From positions 29,972,589 to 30,036,588 of the forward strand of contig CM047813.1 in the NCBI GenBank assembly GCA_026214975.1: a DNA stretch of 64,000 bases. Direction: 5' to 3'. The DNA is from Gentiana macrophylla. Lineage: Eukaryota; Streptophyta; Magnoliopsida; Gentianales; Gentianaceae. The notes under the pieces are model-generated. The model saw only the letters and a program-made list of their open reading frames with translations, ran no database searches and was not told the DNA's origin. The position numbers and the translations under genes are program-made. How positions within the stretch are numbered: the stretch's first letter is position 1; each line of letters starts with the position of its first letter. Of the stretch, positions 23,021-36,361 are shown in pieces.

Positions 23021-24780
23021 CTGAAAGTTAAACTTTCCTATTCATTCGACTCTTCTCCGTGTAGTTTCAATTACTCCCACTCGGCCCGAGATACTCGGTG
23101 GTTCTACAAGAGTTTCAACAGAATGGAGTATCATACTCCATTCACAGTGGTTATGGCTTTTAAACCAACCTCTATGATCAGATCCTATACACCCACGAAG
23201 GACTATAGGTCATCAATCTACCCTATAGACCATAAGGTCCCAGCAATGGGTAATGGACAAACCATACTCCCACCGCGTCAAAGTGGAGTGATATACCGAT
23301 CTAGTTTAGTAGTTTTTATTAGTGTTTTCACCAACTCGCCGGTGTTGGATGTGGATCGAACAAATCGCTTAGTAACATCTTGAGTACAAATACTTCAAGA
23401 TCCAAGGTTGTTATTTATAGACTCTATCGTCGACCGAGTTTGACAAAGATAACCGCTATTCTCTCGATTTTACGAGTTTTATAACCAACCTTTACTCAAT
23501 GCATTAAGATATTTCACGTCCCGAACGTACGCAAAAATTTCCGATCCCTACCTTCAAGCACTCGGTGCTAAATGCCTCTATTTACGGAAGTGGGGTGAAC
23601 CGAATTCACTCCTTATCCACAAATGCGTAGGCATCTTTTAGGTAGACTTCTCGGTTTTTCAATACAACCGTTATTTTGCAACCAATATCTTAAATGAGTT
23701 CAAAGAACAGTGATCGTAGCACATCATTAACTATGTAAGGCAAATTTGTGGTGTATCCCTTAGTGAAAACATTTCACCTGGGAGGTAGGCCGAGCATCAC
23801 CCCAAGACTACGCAATAACCTATTTCTCGAGTATGGAATACTCTATCTCTCGTGAAATCGAGATTTCCTCCAAATATTTTTGATAAACTTACCGAGTCTC
23901 GAATAGTAGTCAAACAAGATGTCACTACTTCAAAAGCTCCCACTAGCTTGTACCTTTCATATGACCCTCAAGATTGTTATGAACAAGCTATGTTACTTTT
24001 TTAAATCTATTACCCTTTCCTCGATTGAAAGGAAACTTAGTCATTGTTCCTTTGAGACAGTGTTCCTTTGACTCGAGATAGGAATCACCCTAAGCCGCCT
24101 CTTGAGATCTTGTCTTTAGGGAATATGCACTAATTAATAGAATAGAAAGAAGCGTTTATCGAAATACGGAAACCATTTGCGCTTATATGTTTTAAGATGT
24201 GTTACTAATACCTTTTCAACAATGATTAGTGGTTCGACTTTATCAAACAAAAGTCCGAGTCTTGGATTCGTACTACGATCGTTACATTCATCGTCAATAA
24301 GACAAACAAATTATCCTATTGAAAATGAATACGCTCGCTCCAACGAATCCAAAACAGAAAAATGAATTTTCTCATGATGCTCAAGAATTGAATCCGAGAT
24401 TCATTTCCTATATCACTCCCACTAGTCAATCAAAAAGCGCCCGTTGTCTATTTTATTTATCGCTTAATGCAAAGCTACCTAGTTCTTCCAAAGAACTTTA
24501 GCTTTCAAGAAAATTGCTAGATACATTGACAAAGTGATCCAAATCACTTTCATTATCCTCTAATTTCCAATTTATTAATTTTCCGGTTTAGCCTTAAAAC
24601 TACTTAGTCTAGATGACTAACACGTATAAACATTCTTTCCCATTCTCGACTTTCCTTAGATGGAAACAATCTTGAACTAGCGAGCTCAGTGTGAGTAGAC
24701 ACTACTCTTGAACTGTGGGGCGCTCAAATGTTACTTGCTTGGACTATCGATTTTTCTAATCGTTAAATCATAAGACCAAA

Positions 24781-25165
24781 GCTCCGACTAGTTTATCGGT
24801 TCCAAATACCGCCTAACTAGCAACACTTTGTATTTATGATTTTTCAAAGATCGAAAAATCCCCGTAACTAAGCTCCCACTAGTTTATCGCCCCAAATACC
24901 GCCTAACTAGAAATGCTTTGTTCATGATGTTTCAACGATTATAAAATCTCCGTAACTAAGCTCCTACTAGTTTATCGGCCCAAATACCGCCTAACAAGTA
25001 ACGCTTTATTCTTGTTTTTCCAATAAATGGAGAAACTTCATGCGCATCTATTACACATTTCTAATAATTCGTAAAAACAACAAATCATAAGGCTAAGGCT
25101 CCCACTAGTTTATCGGTTCCAAATACCGCCTAACTAGCAACGCCTTATGTATATGATTTTCCAAT
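24781..25165. repeat. Four-copy module with hairpin-like core in element B
   Basis: The core GCTCC(C/G/T)ACTAGTTTATCG..CCAAATACCGCCTAACTAG starts at 24781, 24872, 24960 and 25098. Element A carries one copy at 31620. CTAGTTTATCGG and CCGCCTAACTAG are partly complementary, so each copy could form a short stem. Confidence 0.75.
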
Positions 25166-27527
25166 TTTTCAATTTAGAAATTTGTTGTGTAATTACACTT
25201 TTAAAATTCACTAAATGAATTTTATCCGATAGTCCTATGTCATCTTTTGTAAACTAAGTATGGTCGCTCTCTCGCTCAACACGAGTGACACCCGTGACAC
25301 ACCTGCATTTATGTCACTTAAGTTTCTAAAGGCTCAAGAGAAAATTTTCTTCCGAAAAGTTAATCGTATTTATTGATAATTACAACGCACTTGTTACTTT
25401 CCACATTTTTATTGAAGTCCTATTACTAATAAATTTAGTAACCTAGAGATCTAGTTGTAAATAAAATGACAGAAAAGTTAAATTCAAAAATAAATTTTCA
25501 CTACTAGATTTATTTTAGAATAATAAACTATAAAAGAGTTTATCCTACCATTCCAAGGATTTAACCTCGCATAGTAGATCGTCCGAGAGGTCGATATCAA
25601 GACTATGATGGTCAAACCGAGACAATCTCTCTCAATGATTAAGCTTCGAGAATCGAACATCTCACGGGAATCGAGACATCCGGACCTTAATCATTGATTA
25701 CCTTCCTTTTTCTAGCCTAGATATTTCAAAATATCCATAAAGAGTGTGACCTACTATATCGATCTCGAGTACGCCCGAGTATGCCTACGAGGCGCGTGTC
25801 GATGACCCGATGAGTACCAAATCCTATCCTTTCGGAGACCAAGCCTTGAATTTTGATAGCGTGAACACCATCCGAAGGGGGCCGAAATCAAAGCGCACGA
25901 GGCGCCACCATTCTCTCACGTGCTTGCATCTATAGTAGAGGCCGTGGGGTTGGCTGTCTCCGTCCCCGCTCCCACTCAATATTTTGAAAAAGTGGTGGGT
26001 TTACTAATTACGGTTGCGGTCTTGACAATAAGAAACAATAAATCAAAGTACTCCGAATAGGGTCGGTTATGTAGGGAAGCCTATGCCGCCTTATTCGTTG
26101 GAACATATGTGACGCTTCAGCCAATCCGCAAGAGAAGCCCCGCTTAGCCCGAAGGCTTATCGGCTATGCTAAGTCCTGTCGAATCTAAGAACGCGCATCA
26201 CACGTGGAGGGAGTCGATTGAGCCGCTTCGGTTGAACTCGCCCAACCATGGTTAGACCATTTCCAACCCATGTACTAAGATTCTCCGATTTCTAAATTGT
26301 AACCCAAAGCGTAATCTCGCTTCTGCTTTAAGGTGGGTTCACTAAGAAGCCATCACCGAAAAGCTCAACGATTTATCCAAGTGGGATTCACCGAGAATCC
26401 ATCACTAAAATCGTAACGATTGACAAAACCCGGTCCTCGGTTTTTATAATTAGCTACTTATTATTTAACTACCACATATTAAATTAATAAGCATTCATAC
26501 TAATTATTCGAGTTATACATGCCTAATTTATTCAAATAAACTAGCTACATGTATGCATTGGAGTGGAATCATGATATGATGCATGTCATGGTAATTTTCC
26601 GGTTATATCATACAATTTTCGATCATACACGAAAAATAATGGAAAAAATAAACACCGAGATGGATCGTTGGTACTCAGATCTAACCTAGTAAAAAAAAAC
26701 ACAAACCCTAACTAGGGTTTACTATTTTCTAATATGCTGCTGCTGCGTATTATCGAAGATCGGAAATCCAAACGAGCCTTGATCGTCATGAAACTTTATG
26801 GATCAGTTATTCACTCCGCCTACTTCAATCTGAACGGTTGGATCTTCGTTTCAATGGTCCAATTTTCTCCAGCAATCCGCCGATCTAACTGCTGCAACTG
26901 TTTATAACTGCGGCACAACAGTGTCTTCCTGGGGACGATCGGGCATCGAGACAAATCCCGATCGACCTTAAATTTTAAGGCCTTGTTCATAACTCCATGG
27001 TCGTCGATCTGAACGGTCGGATCTTCGTTTCAACGGTCCAATCTCTTCCAGAAATTCGACGAACTCACAGCTAGGGTTTTAATGCCTGCTGTGCTTTTCT
27101 GTTACAGCAGCAATTTTATAGCAGCGATCGGACATCGAGATCGACTCTGATCGTCAAGAAATTTTGAGGACATGTTCTTCAACTTTTATTCTTCATTCTG
27201 AACGGAGGGATTGTCGTTTCAATGGCTCAAACTCCGGGAAAAAATAAAAAACGGAACAGCAACAAAACAGATCTACTTCTAGGAAATTAAAATTACAAAA
27301 TTTCCTATACTCATATAAACGAATTTATATGAGTTTACAATAGATCTAACGAGTAAACAATACCAACCCCAATCCATCTCTTCAACCACAACAATCACAA
27401 GCATACAATCATGATTAAATTCGAATTTTACCAAAAAAACGAAATAAAACATCTAAAACATGCTTTTCCACTCCAAGATCTAAAATTCATATACTTTGAT
27501 CGTTAGATCAAAGGCTCTGATACCACT

Positions 27528-29360
27528 TGTTAGATGTAATATTGTCGGATCAATCATGAATTGACCCGATTGCGCAGCGGAAGGCATCAGATCTAGATTT
27601 AAACGAAACAAAATACATAAATAAAAGATCTAAACCTACAAGGGGTTTTAGAGCCTACCTTTTATTGTGCTTAACTCCAAGAACGATAGATCTCCAAGAA
27701 CACGTATTTTGAGAAGCCACACGCCTTCCAACGTGTGTCTCCCCAAAGAACACCAGGTGGATGGTGTTTCCCGCCGCGGACCTCCTTGATATGCTACCGA
27801 ATAATCCCAAGATTATTCCAACTCAACCCTAAGAATAGAGGCCAAATTTTCAGCCAATTTCTCTTGTGAATAGTGACGTGAATAGTTTGTTTTAAAAGGC
27901 TTGGAAGAACTCTCTTTATATAGGAGAGTAAAACTTAACCTCCAAGGATTAAATAATTAAGAGATAATTATTACATTAATCCTTTATCCAAATAAAAGAT
28001 AAATAAAATAATTATCCCAAACAAATTAGGATAAATCATATTATTATCTAATATTTCATGAATTATCATTTAACAAATAAAAGATAAATCACACATTAAA
28101 TAATTATCCAAGAAAACTAATTTCTTAATAATATATTAATGCAAATATGCGCCCCAACACTTAGTCAAATAAGTCATGCAAGATATTTCTATATTTGACC
28201 AATTAGGTCAAAAAGGTCAACACACCAATTTTGAAGTGAGTCCACAAAAAATATCTTTTCCGTGTATTTAATTATTTAGTCCAACTAAACAATTAATCCA
28301 CATATCAATTAAATAGCTCAATCCACTATTTAATTATAATTGAGGTGCAACGACGAGAAACCTATATGCTATATTAGAGCCACGTCGGGGACCATGGACC
28401 CATATTCATTCGGTAGCTACAATAAATCGAATAAAATTATTCATCGATGTAATAATTATATCCAACCTATTAATTCCGGGATTACACCACCATAAACCCG
28501 AAATCGAACTCTATCGAATATAGATAACTTACACTCAATTTATGAGTCGAAAGCGTCCACCGATATAATCATTACATACGGATAAACCTCCCATAGATCG
28601 CTCATTTCGATTCGGGATATTTCCGTAAACCCTTCTCGAAACATATTATCCTTATTTACCATTAACCCCTAGTGATCAATTAGTTCATATTCAATATAAT
28701 ATGAACTCGGCCGATCGATCGCTTTCTAGGTCAACAACAAATGGAATCGCTCGTGTCTACTTCCGAGGAAGGAATGGATTCCATATCTGTGATAGCACGT
28801 ACTACTCACTCATCCTGCATCAGAGCCAACGAGAAGTGTTGGACCACATACTTCAAGTGATCCTTACTAACACATCAAACACTACCCTAGTCTAAGCGTA
28901 AATGCCTCAGATCACCTCAGATTAAGATTAATCCATATATGATCATCTTGTGATTCGATAAAACTTCTCGATTACGGAATTATATCGAGAACTCAAATCA
29001 AATCGGTCAAATTTTCATATGATTATCATCATATATAAATGCCCCACTAGTACCCTATTACCGATAAATCCGGATAAGATCACACACACCTAAAGTGTTC
29101 TCAAGCGCATTAATAGCAAATTAATCATGAGACCCGCACTCATTAATAAACGCTACACGACTAAGTTAATTTTAAGTACATCTCACTAACTCAATCCTCT
29201 TGTGTATAGCCATACACCGAGAGTTATGTGATTATATAAACGAGGTACTTAGGGTTTTCGTAGTGTCTTAATTATAAACATACATGCATATAATAAGATG
29301 AATTATTAATTTCGTCCCTAAAACAATTATATAATTGTCTTTCGGGCACTACACCTAACA
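27528..29360 (-). repeat. 5' LTR of element B
   Basis: About 1833 bp. The PBS lies two bases to its left and CACAC to its right. It differs from the left LTR mainly by scattered short substitutions and indels. Confidence 0.87.
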
Positions 29361-32300
29361 CACACATGTTGTTTCCAAGCTGTTTTGATGTTATCATTCA
29401 TGAACACTAATACTACTATTTTACCAATATTGATACACGATCTACAAAAGACTTATCAATATTCGGTCAAGTCCACATATTTTAAAACATCGACTTTTAA
29501 TGACCGAGAGGTTCTCTTAAATCCACAAAGGATATAAGCCATGGCAAAGCTTCCTACCAATGGTTCTTTCGAATAAATTAAGATATCGTTAGTCTCGCAA
29601 AAGGTATTGAGGAATCACCCCTATCTTCCGCTTTGTAACGAATCCGTTATTCATTCTCACTAAAACCCTTCTATTCTCGAATGAATTCGATTCCGTTGTT
29701 CGGCAAGAAAGTCTCGAGGAATCACCCCTATTTTCTTCTTTCTAACGAAATCTAGCAAGACTGAGTGGTGAGAGAGTTCAAGGTCCAGTTAACTCTCTGG
29801 TTGTCATGGAATCACCCCTATACCACTCAACTTTGCTTTGAAAGTTTAAACTTTCCTATTCATTCGACTCTTTTCCGTGTAGATCCAATTGCTCCCACTT
29901 GGTCCCGAGACACTCGGTGGTTCTACAAGAGGTCGAATGAATCTGAGTACCAAAACTCCATTCACGAGGTTAAGGTCATCAAACCAACCTCTATGATCGA
30001 ATCCTATACAACCCACTAAGAGCCATAGGTTATCAATCACCCCAAAGAGACCGTAAAGTCCACAAAACTACAATGGGTCAATGGTAAACCATACTCCCAT
30101 GCGTGGTGGATTGACATCCCGATCTAGTAGTATTTATCGATGTAATCACCAACAACCGATGTTGGGCGTGGTCCGATTAAATCGATAGTAACTACCTTTG
30201 GGTAACCGTACTCAAGGTTTAAGGTTGTTACTTATAGATTCTATCGAAGGCTTGTGATGATTCAACCGTCACTTTCTGATCTCAAGAATCTTATAATCAA
30301 CCTTCACTGCGTCTCATTAAGGCATTTCACGAGCAAATCAAAATCTGAGCGTATGTGCAAAATCTCGATCCTACCTTCAAGCATTAAATGCTAAATGCCT
30401 ACATTTACGGAAGTGGTGTGAACCGAATTCACTCCTTATCCATAAATTCACTAGCATCTTCTAGGTAGACTTCTCGGTTTACATAATAATGTTAACCGTT
30501 ATTTTGCAACCAATTATCTTAATCGAGTTTAGCGGTGTATTGTAGTACATCAATAACTATATAGGGCAAGTCTATGGTTTCTTTTTCAAAGAGAAACATT
30601 CTACTAGGAGGCGGTGAGCATCGGTCCCCCCAAGACTGCTATAGCCTATTTATGAGCATGGAATACTCTATTCTCTGCTAAAATCGTAGAATCCTACTCG
30701 TATTCTTTTGATAAACTAAATCGCGTTTGAGTAGTTATCGACAAAATGTCACCACTCAAAAACTCCCACTAGCTTGTGTCTCTCACTAGACCCCGAAGGT
30801 CATGATGAACAAGCTATGTTACCCTTCAAATCTATTACCCTCTCCCGATTGAAAGGAAACTTAGTCATTGTTCCTTTGAGATAGTGTTCTGGGACCGGGA
30901 GATAGGAATCACCCTTAGCCGTCGTCGGTCTTATCTCAGGATATATGCACTAATTAATAGATATTGAAGGGTCGTTTATCTTAATACGAAACCTTTTACC
31001 TTTAATAAGTTTAGGCGTGTTACACATACCTATTCGACTTTTCTTAGTGGTTCTGTCTTTATCAAACAAAAGTCGAGTCACAGATTCGTACTACAAATGT
31101 CATCTTCACTTTGTTTAAGGCAAGCAGTATTATCGAGATGAAAGTGAATCCATTTGTTTCAACGAATCAGTAAGCGTAAAATAAATTTTTCTGTGATATT
31201 CAAGGATAGAATCCAAATTCATTTCCTTATATCACTCCCACTATTATAGCCGAAATTACCGCCCGTTGTTACTCTATTAATCGTTAATGCACACGACTTC
31301 CTTGTTCTTCCAAAGAACTAAGCTACCGAGTCAAGTTACTCGGTTAAGAAAGTGGCTAAGGATTCATTGGTTAGTGATCCAAATCACTTTCCTTATCCTA
31401 TACTTTCTTTAATTAATGTTTCGGTTTAGCCTCAAAACTTTAGTTAAGATGATTAACACTTATAGACATTCTTTCCCATTCTCAACTTTCCTTAAAAGGA
31501 AATAGTCTTGAACTAGCAGTTCAATTGAGTAGACACTACTCGTGAACTGTGGGATGTCTAATAAAAGCGTTACCCAGTGGGACTAATTTTCTAATAAATT
31601 AGAAAAACATAAGATAAAAGCTCCCACTAGTTTATCGGTTCCAAATACCGTCTAACTAGCGACACGTAAATTTATGATTCTCCAATTTTTCTATTAGAAA
31701 ATTTCTCGTGTAGACTCTACACAATTAAAATTTACTAGAAGAATTTTGTCGTCCCAATCATCTTTCAAACTAACTACGGTTGTCTCTCGCTCACGCGAGT
31801 GACAAAGAGTGACATGCCTATTTACGTCACTTAAGTTTTGAAGGCTTCAAGAGAAATATCTTTCCAAAAATTAATCGCATGTGAGATTAATAAATACAAC
31901 GTTCTAGTTACTTACCACTTTTTAACGAAGTCATTACTAGTCAATTTTACACTAGCAATCTAGCACCTTAGAGATATATATATGCTTGTAAATAAAATTG
32001 ACGGAAAATAAATCCAAATCATACACTACTAAAATTTTAGGAACATAAACTAAGTACTTATAGTCTATCCTACCGTTCCAAGGATTTAATCTAATGCCTC
32101 AGTGCACGCCTTAGGGTAGGTCAAAGAGGTTTCGATTAATATTGAAGATCAGATTGAGAATCGAACATCTCATTTGTGATCGTCAATCACCTTTCCTTTT
32201 TTCACCAAGGTACTACCAAAAATACCTTTATGAGTGTGACCTCTTCATCTCAGATTTTTAGGTAGACCCGAGTGTGCCGTCTTAGGGTCGGTCGGTGACC

Positions 32301-34049
32301 CGACGAGTACCCAAAATCCTATCCTTTCGGAGACCAAGCCTTGAATTTTGATAGCGGTGAAGGCCTTCCTTCCTTAGGAGGCCGGTCCCGTGCCGACACG
32401 AGGCGTCACCATTCTCTCACGTTGCTTGTGTCAACAAGTAGAGGCCGTGGGGTCGGTGTCTCTCTCCCGCTCCCACTCAATATTTTGAAAAAGTGGTGGG
32501 TTTATCGATCACGTTTTTGACTTGATGTTACATTAAGGAACAATAAATCATAAGCCCGAATGTTGTCGGTTATGTGGGCTAGCCCACCCGACCTATTCGT
32601 TAGAACATATGTGGCCGTCGGACGGGTCAAGGCTATGAGAGGTCCGTTGAGCCGTAGTGGCTCTTCGGATGGCTCAGTATTGCCAGACCCCCGTGCAAAC
32701 GCCACACGTGGAGGTGAAGTCGATTGAGCCGTAGCTACTTTGTTGACCACCCAACCGTGGTTAAACCACTTTCGAACCTGTTTGCCCGTGATTATCCAAT
32801 CCTTAAACATCAAAGTTTCACGTAGACACTACGGAACAAAAAACGTAATCTCGCTTGCGGTAAGGTGGAATTCACCGAGAATCCAACACCTTAACCACGA
32901 GGTTTCAGATTTTACTCCTTATGCTTTTCGCAGTGGGATTCACCGAGAATCCATCACCCAACCTCGACGATTGAAAAACCCGTGTTCCTCGGTTTTATCC
33001 TAATCGATTTCTAATTAATATCAAACAATTAATTAAAACTAATCGCCTAACTAATTCCTCGAATTAATTTCTACATGTATGCATATGGAGTGGAATTCAT
33101 GATATGATGCATGTCATGGCAATTTTCCGTTTCTACTCATACAATCTACACATGTATACTAGTGCGGTTAATAAACACTTGATGGGCCTGTTTGGCACTT
33201 CGTAACTAATCTATTCGAAAATAAATTAAAAAACCCTAATCTGCAGCTGTTAAGAATCTTCGACGATCGGCATATCAAACGAACTTGGATCGGGACGAAA
33301 ATTTCCAGATCTGATCTTCATTCTTTGGACTTCAAGATGGACGGTCGGATCGGAGCTTTGACTTGTCAAACTTCCTCAGTGAGCCGCCCAACTTGCTGCT
33401 GAAACAGACTCTTACAGCAGCGCATCATATATTTCCCGAGGCGGATCGGGGATCACGATGAATCCCGATCGTCCTGAAAATTTTATATCACGTCCAAAAC
33501 TCCATGATTATCGATCTGACCGGTCGGATATTCGTTTCAACGGTTTAATACTTTCCAGAAAATCGAGGAAGTCACAGTTAGGGTTTCTGTGAATCCTGCG
33601 TTTTTCTGTTACAGCTGCCTCTTCTCGTCAACGAACGGACATCTAAACTGACTCTGATCGACGCCAAATTTTGTGGGTTTGTTCATCAACTTCCAATCTT
33701 AATTCTGACCGGAGGGATCTTCGTTTTAACGGCTCGATCAACGGGAAAAATGGAAAACCTAAACAGCTACTAAACAGATCTATTTTCTGGAAATTAAAAT
33801 TGCAATAACAAATAAATTACATAATTTCCTATACTCATATGAACGAATTTTCATCGTTTAGATGAGTTTACAATAGATCTAAATGGGTAAACAGTGTCAA
33901 CCCCCAATCCATCTCTTCAACCATAGTAATTAATCATTATCAATGCATAAAACAATAAATAAAATTTACCTACATGCAATTCCACTCCTTTAAATCGTTC
34001 AACTATGATTATGACTATATAAATCGTGGAACCTGGCTCTGCTACCACA

Positions 34050-35783
34050 TGAAGGATGCAGGTTCTTAGATCTAAACGAGTTAGATCTATGCGCAGCGGA
34101 TGGATTACGATTTATATGACACAATTCATAATTAAAGGACTTAAGTACTTCAAGGGGGTTTAGATCATATTACCAATAGTAGGAAGAGAAGCCAAGATCT
34201 TCCGATGTGTTCTCCAAACGGCGGTTGGTGGACACCCTTCTTGATACACGAACCTCCTTGATATGCAACACCAAGAAAAACTTAGAGTTTTTCTTCTTCT
34301 AAAACCCTGCATGAAAACTAATTTTTCTCTACTTTTTCAAGTGGTGGTCGAAATTTGCCATTCAATTAAGCTTGGGAGAACTCTCTTTATATAGGAGAGT
34401 AATCCTTGTCTCTCCAAGGATTAAATAATTAAGAGATAATTATTACATTAATCCTTTATTCCAAATAAAAGATAAATAAAATGATTATCCCAAACAAATT
34501 AGGATAAATCATATTATTATCTAATATTCCATGAATTATCAATTAACAAATAAAAGATAAATCACATGTCAAATAATTATCCAAGAAAACTAATTTCTCT
34601 CTAATTATTTTCATCACATAATGGCGCCACTTTTAGGGTCAAAAATCCCACATAAAATGTCTTTTATGTGTATTATATTATTTAAATTTCAACTAAATAA
34701 TATCCATGCATATCAATTAATTAGCCCAATGCAATTAATTATCAATGAGGCCCAAATAACAAGATTACTAGTCCGAATTACGTAAGACATACATCGGGAC
34801 CATGGACCTATAACCGTAGAAATCCAATAATTAATTATTCGTCGAATGCAGAATAAGTACATTAATTATTAATTCGGGATTACGCCACCATAAACCCGAA
34901 ATCAACTCTACCGATTATAGATGTATACTTATACTCAACCCATGTAGAGTGAATAAGCGTCCATTGATATAATCACTACATACTGGATTAACCCTCCATA
35001 GATCGTCCATTCTGAGTGGGAAGTCCCGTGAACCCGACTCATAATATCTTATCCTTATTTACCATCAACCCTGATGATCAATTAGCACACATATCCGACT
35101 AGTAGCTAATTAGTCAAATGTGAACTCCCGGATCGATCACTTTCTTAGGGCTAACAAATAAGGGGATTTCTCTCTACTTCCCACGAGGAAGGAATGGATT
35201 CCATGTCTGTGAAAATCGAAACTACTCACTCATCCGGAGATAGTGCCAATGAAAGTGGCTTGGAACACATATTTAAGTGAACCGTAACTAACACATCAAA
35301 CACTACCCGGGACAAGCGACATCCCGTGATCACCTCGGGATTAAGGTTGATCCATATATGATCATCTAATGATTTAATAAGATTCCTCGATTACGGAATT
35401 ATACCGAGAAATTCGATTAAATCGGTCAAATTCTATATGAATGCCATCATATATAAATGCCCCACGTAGGTACCCTCTACCGACAATCCGGATAAGACTA
35501 TCACACCCTGGGTGTTACAGGCGCATTATTGGTGTTTTAATCAAGAGACCCTAAACTCGATTAAGTTCACCACGGACTAACAGATTTAAGCATATCTCCA
35601 CTAACTCAATCCTCACGTGTAATCCATACACCGAGTTAAGTGGTTACATACTGATATATCTTTAGGGGTTTGCGTGATGTATTATTTTTTACAAGCACAA
35701 AGCAAGTAATAAGGTGAGATAAATTACATCATTCATTATTAAAAATAATTACACAAATTGTCTTTCGGGCACTACATCTAACA
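34050..35783 (-). repeat. 5' LTR of element A
   Basis: 1734 bp, TGAAGGATGCAGG..CACTACATCTAACA. Followed by target repeat ATAGA and preceded by the PBS. A TATA-like sequence on the - strand lies near 34383-34395. Confidence 0.87.
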
Positions 35784-36361
35784 ATAGAGATGAGATTTTT
35801 ACAATCAAAAGAACACAAAAGAGCAAATGACTCCATTGAAGAATATCTCAAAAGTGAAAAAAGAGAAGTAAAATGTAGAGATTACGAAATGGGGAGGGAT
35901 TAAAATCAACCGATTTTCTGAAAATTGATTTCAATCCTGCATTTTGGCTTTGAACGGAGGAAAATGATGAGAAAAGAAGTAAAAATAAAAGAAAAAATAG
36001 CAGGAGAGAGTTAGGAGAAAGAAGAGAAGCGGAAGAAAGGGATCTGGAGTTTTATCCATTTTTGCTGGAAGTTTAGCGCTTTTGGTGTAGAGTCTGTCAT
36101 TTACAGATCCGTTTTACAGACACTGATGCGTGTCTATTTTATATAAATCTGGACCTTTTAATTCTCTAAAATACAGATTTATCATCATTTACAGACACTA
36201 CTGCGAGTGCTCTAACAAGGCTAAGTCAACTAGGCAGCCGGAGCAAATTAGGCTCCAATAACAAAGAGGCCCAACACATGCCTCACGTGCACAATATAAA
36301 TGGGGGAAATAATAATGTTTATAGCCAGGTTCGAACTCGAGACCTACGCCTCACGTCACCA

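Larger units (their letters stand above)
20039..29360 (-). mobile_element. LTR element B: non-coding LARD-like retrotransposon nested in A
   Basis: TGTTAGATGTAATATTG..CACTACACCTAACA termini. Perfect target duplication CACAC at 20034-20038 and 29361-29365. PBS on the - strand (TGGTATCAGAGCC, complement at 27513-27525). PPT complement ATCTCCCACTTGCACG after the left LTR. The interior, 21864-27527 (5.66 kb), contains no protein motif. The LTRs differ from A's at their outer ends but share GCGCAGCGGA, the TATA region and the 3' half, so A and B are related subfamilies. B inserted into A's interior and is the youngest layer of the nest. Confidence 0.87.
16529..35783 (-). mobile_element. LTR element A: large non-coding LTR retrotransposon (LARD-like), host of element B
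   Basis: Ends are TGAAGGATGCAGG..CTAACA, with perfect target duplication ATAGA at 16524-16528 and 35784-35788. The - strand PBS GGCTCTGCTACCA complement lies at 34035-34047, two bases from the right LTR. The PPT complement ATCTCCCACTTGCACG follows the left LTR at 19218. The internal domain (19218-20033 plus 29366-34049, about 5.5 kb) has no gag or pol motif in any frame. It aligns by eye with the interior of element B, including the motifs GGAATCACCCCTA and CTAGTTTATCGG. Long LTRs with a conserved non-coding interior fit large retrotransposon derivatives that depend on other elements' proteins. Confidence 0.85.
13717..36212. mobile_element. PIF/Harbinger-type DNA transposon carrying only an ORF1 gene; about 3.2 kb without nested insert
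   Basis: Perfect 20-bp inverted termini GAGCACTCGCAGTAGTGTCT at both ends, with further subterminal similarity. A 3-bp target duplication TAA lies at 13714-13716 and 36213-36215. TAA/TTA targets and GAGCA.. termini are diagnostic of PIF/Harbinger. Subtracting nested element A leaves 13717-16528 plus 35789-36212, about 3.24 kb. The only gene is a Myb/NAM-associated-type protein (14434-15615). No DDE transposase reading frame is visible, so it is non-autonomous. It interrupts the TRIM and is therefore younger than it. Confidence 0.88.
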
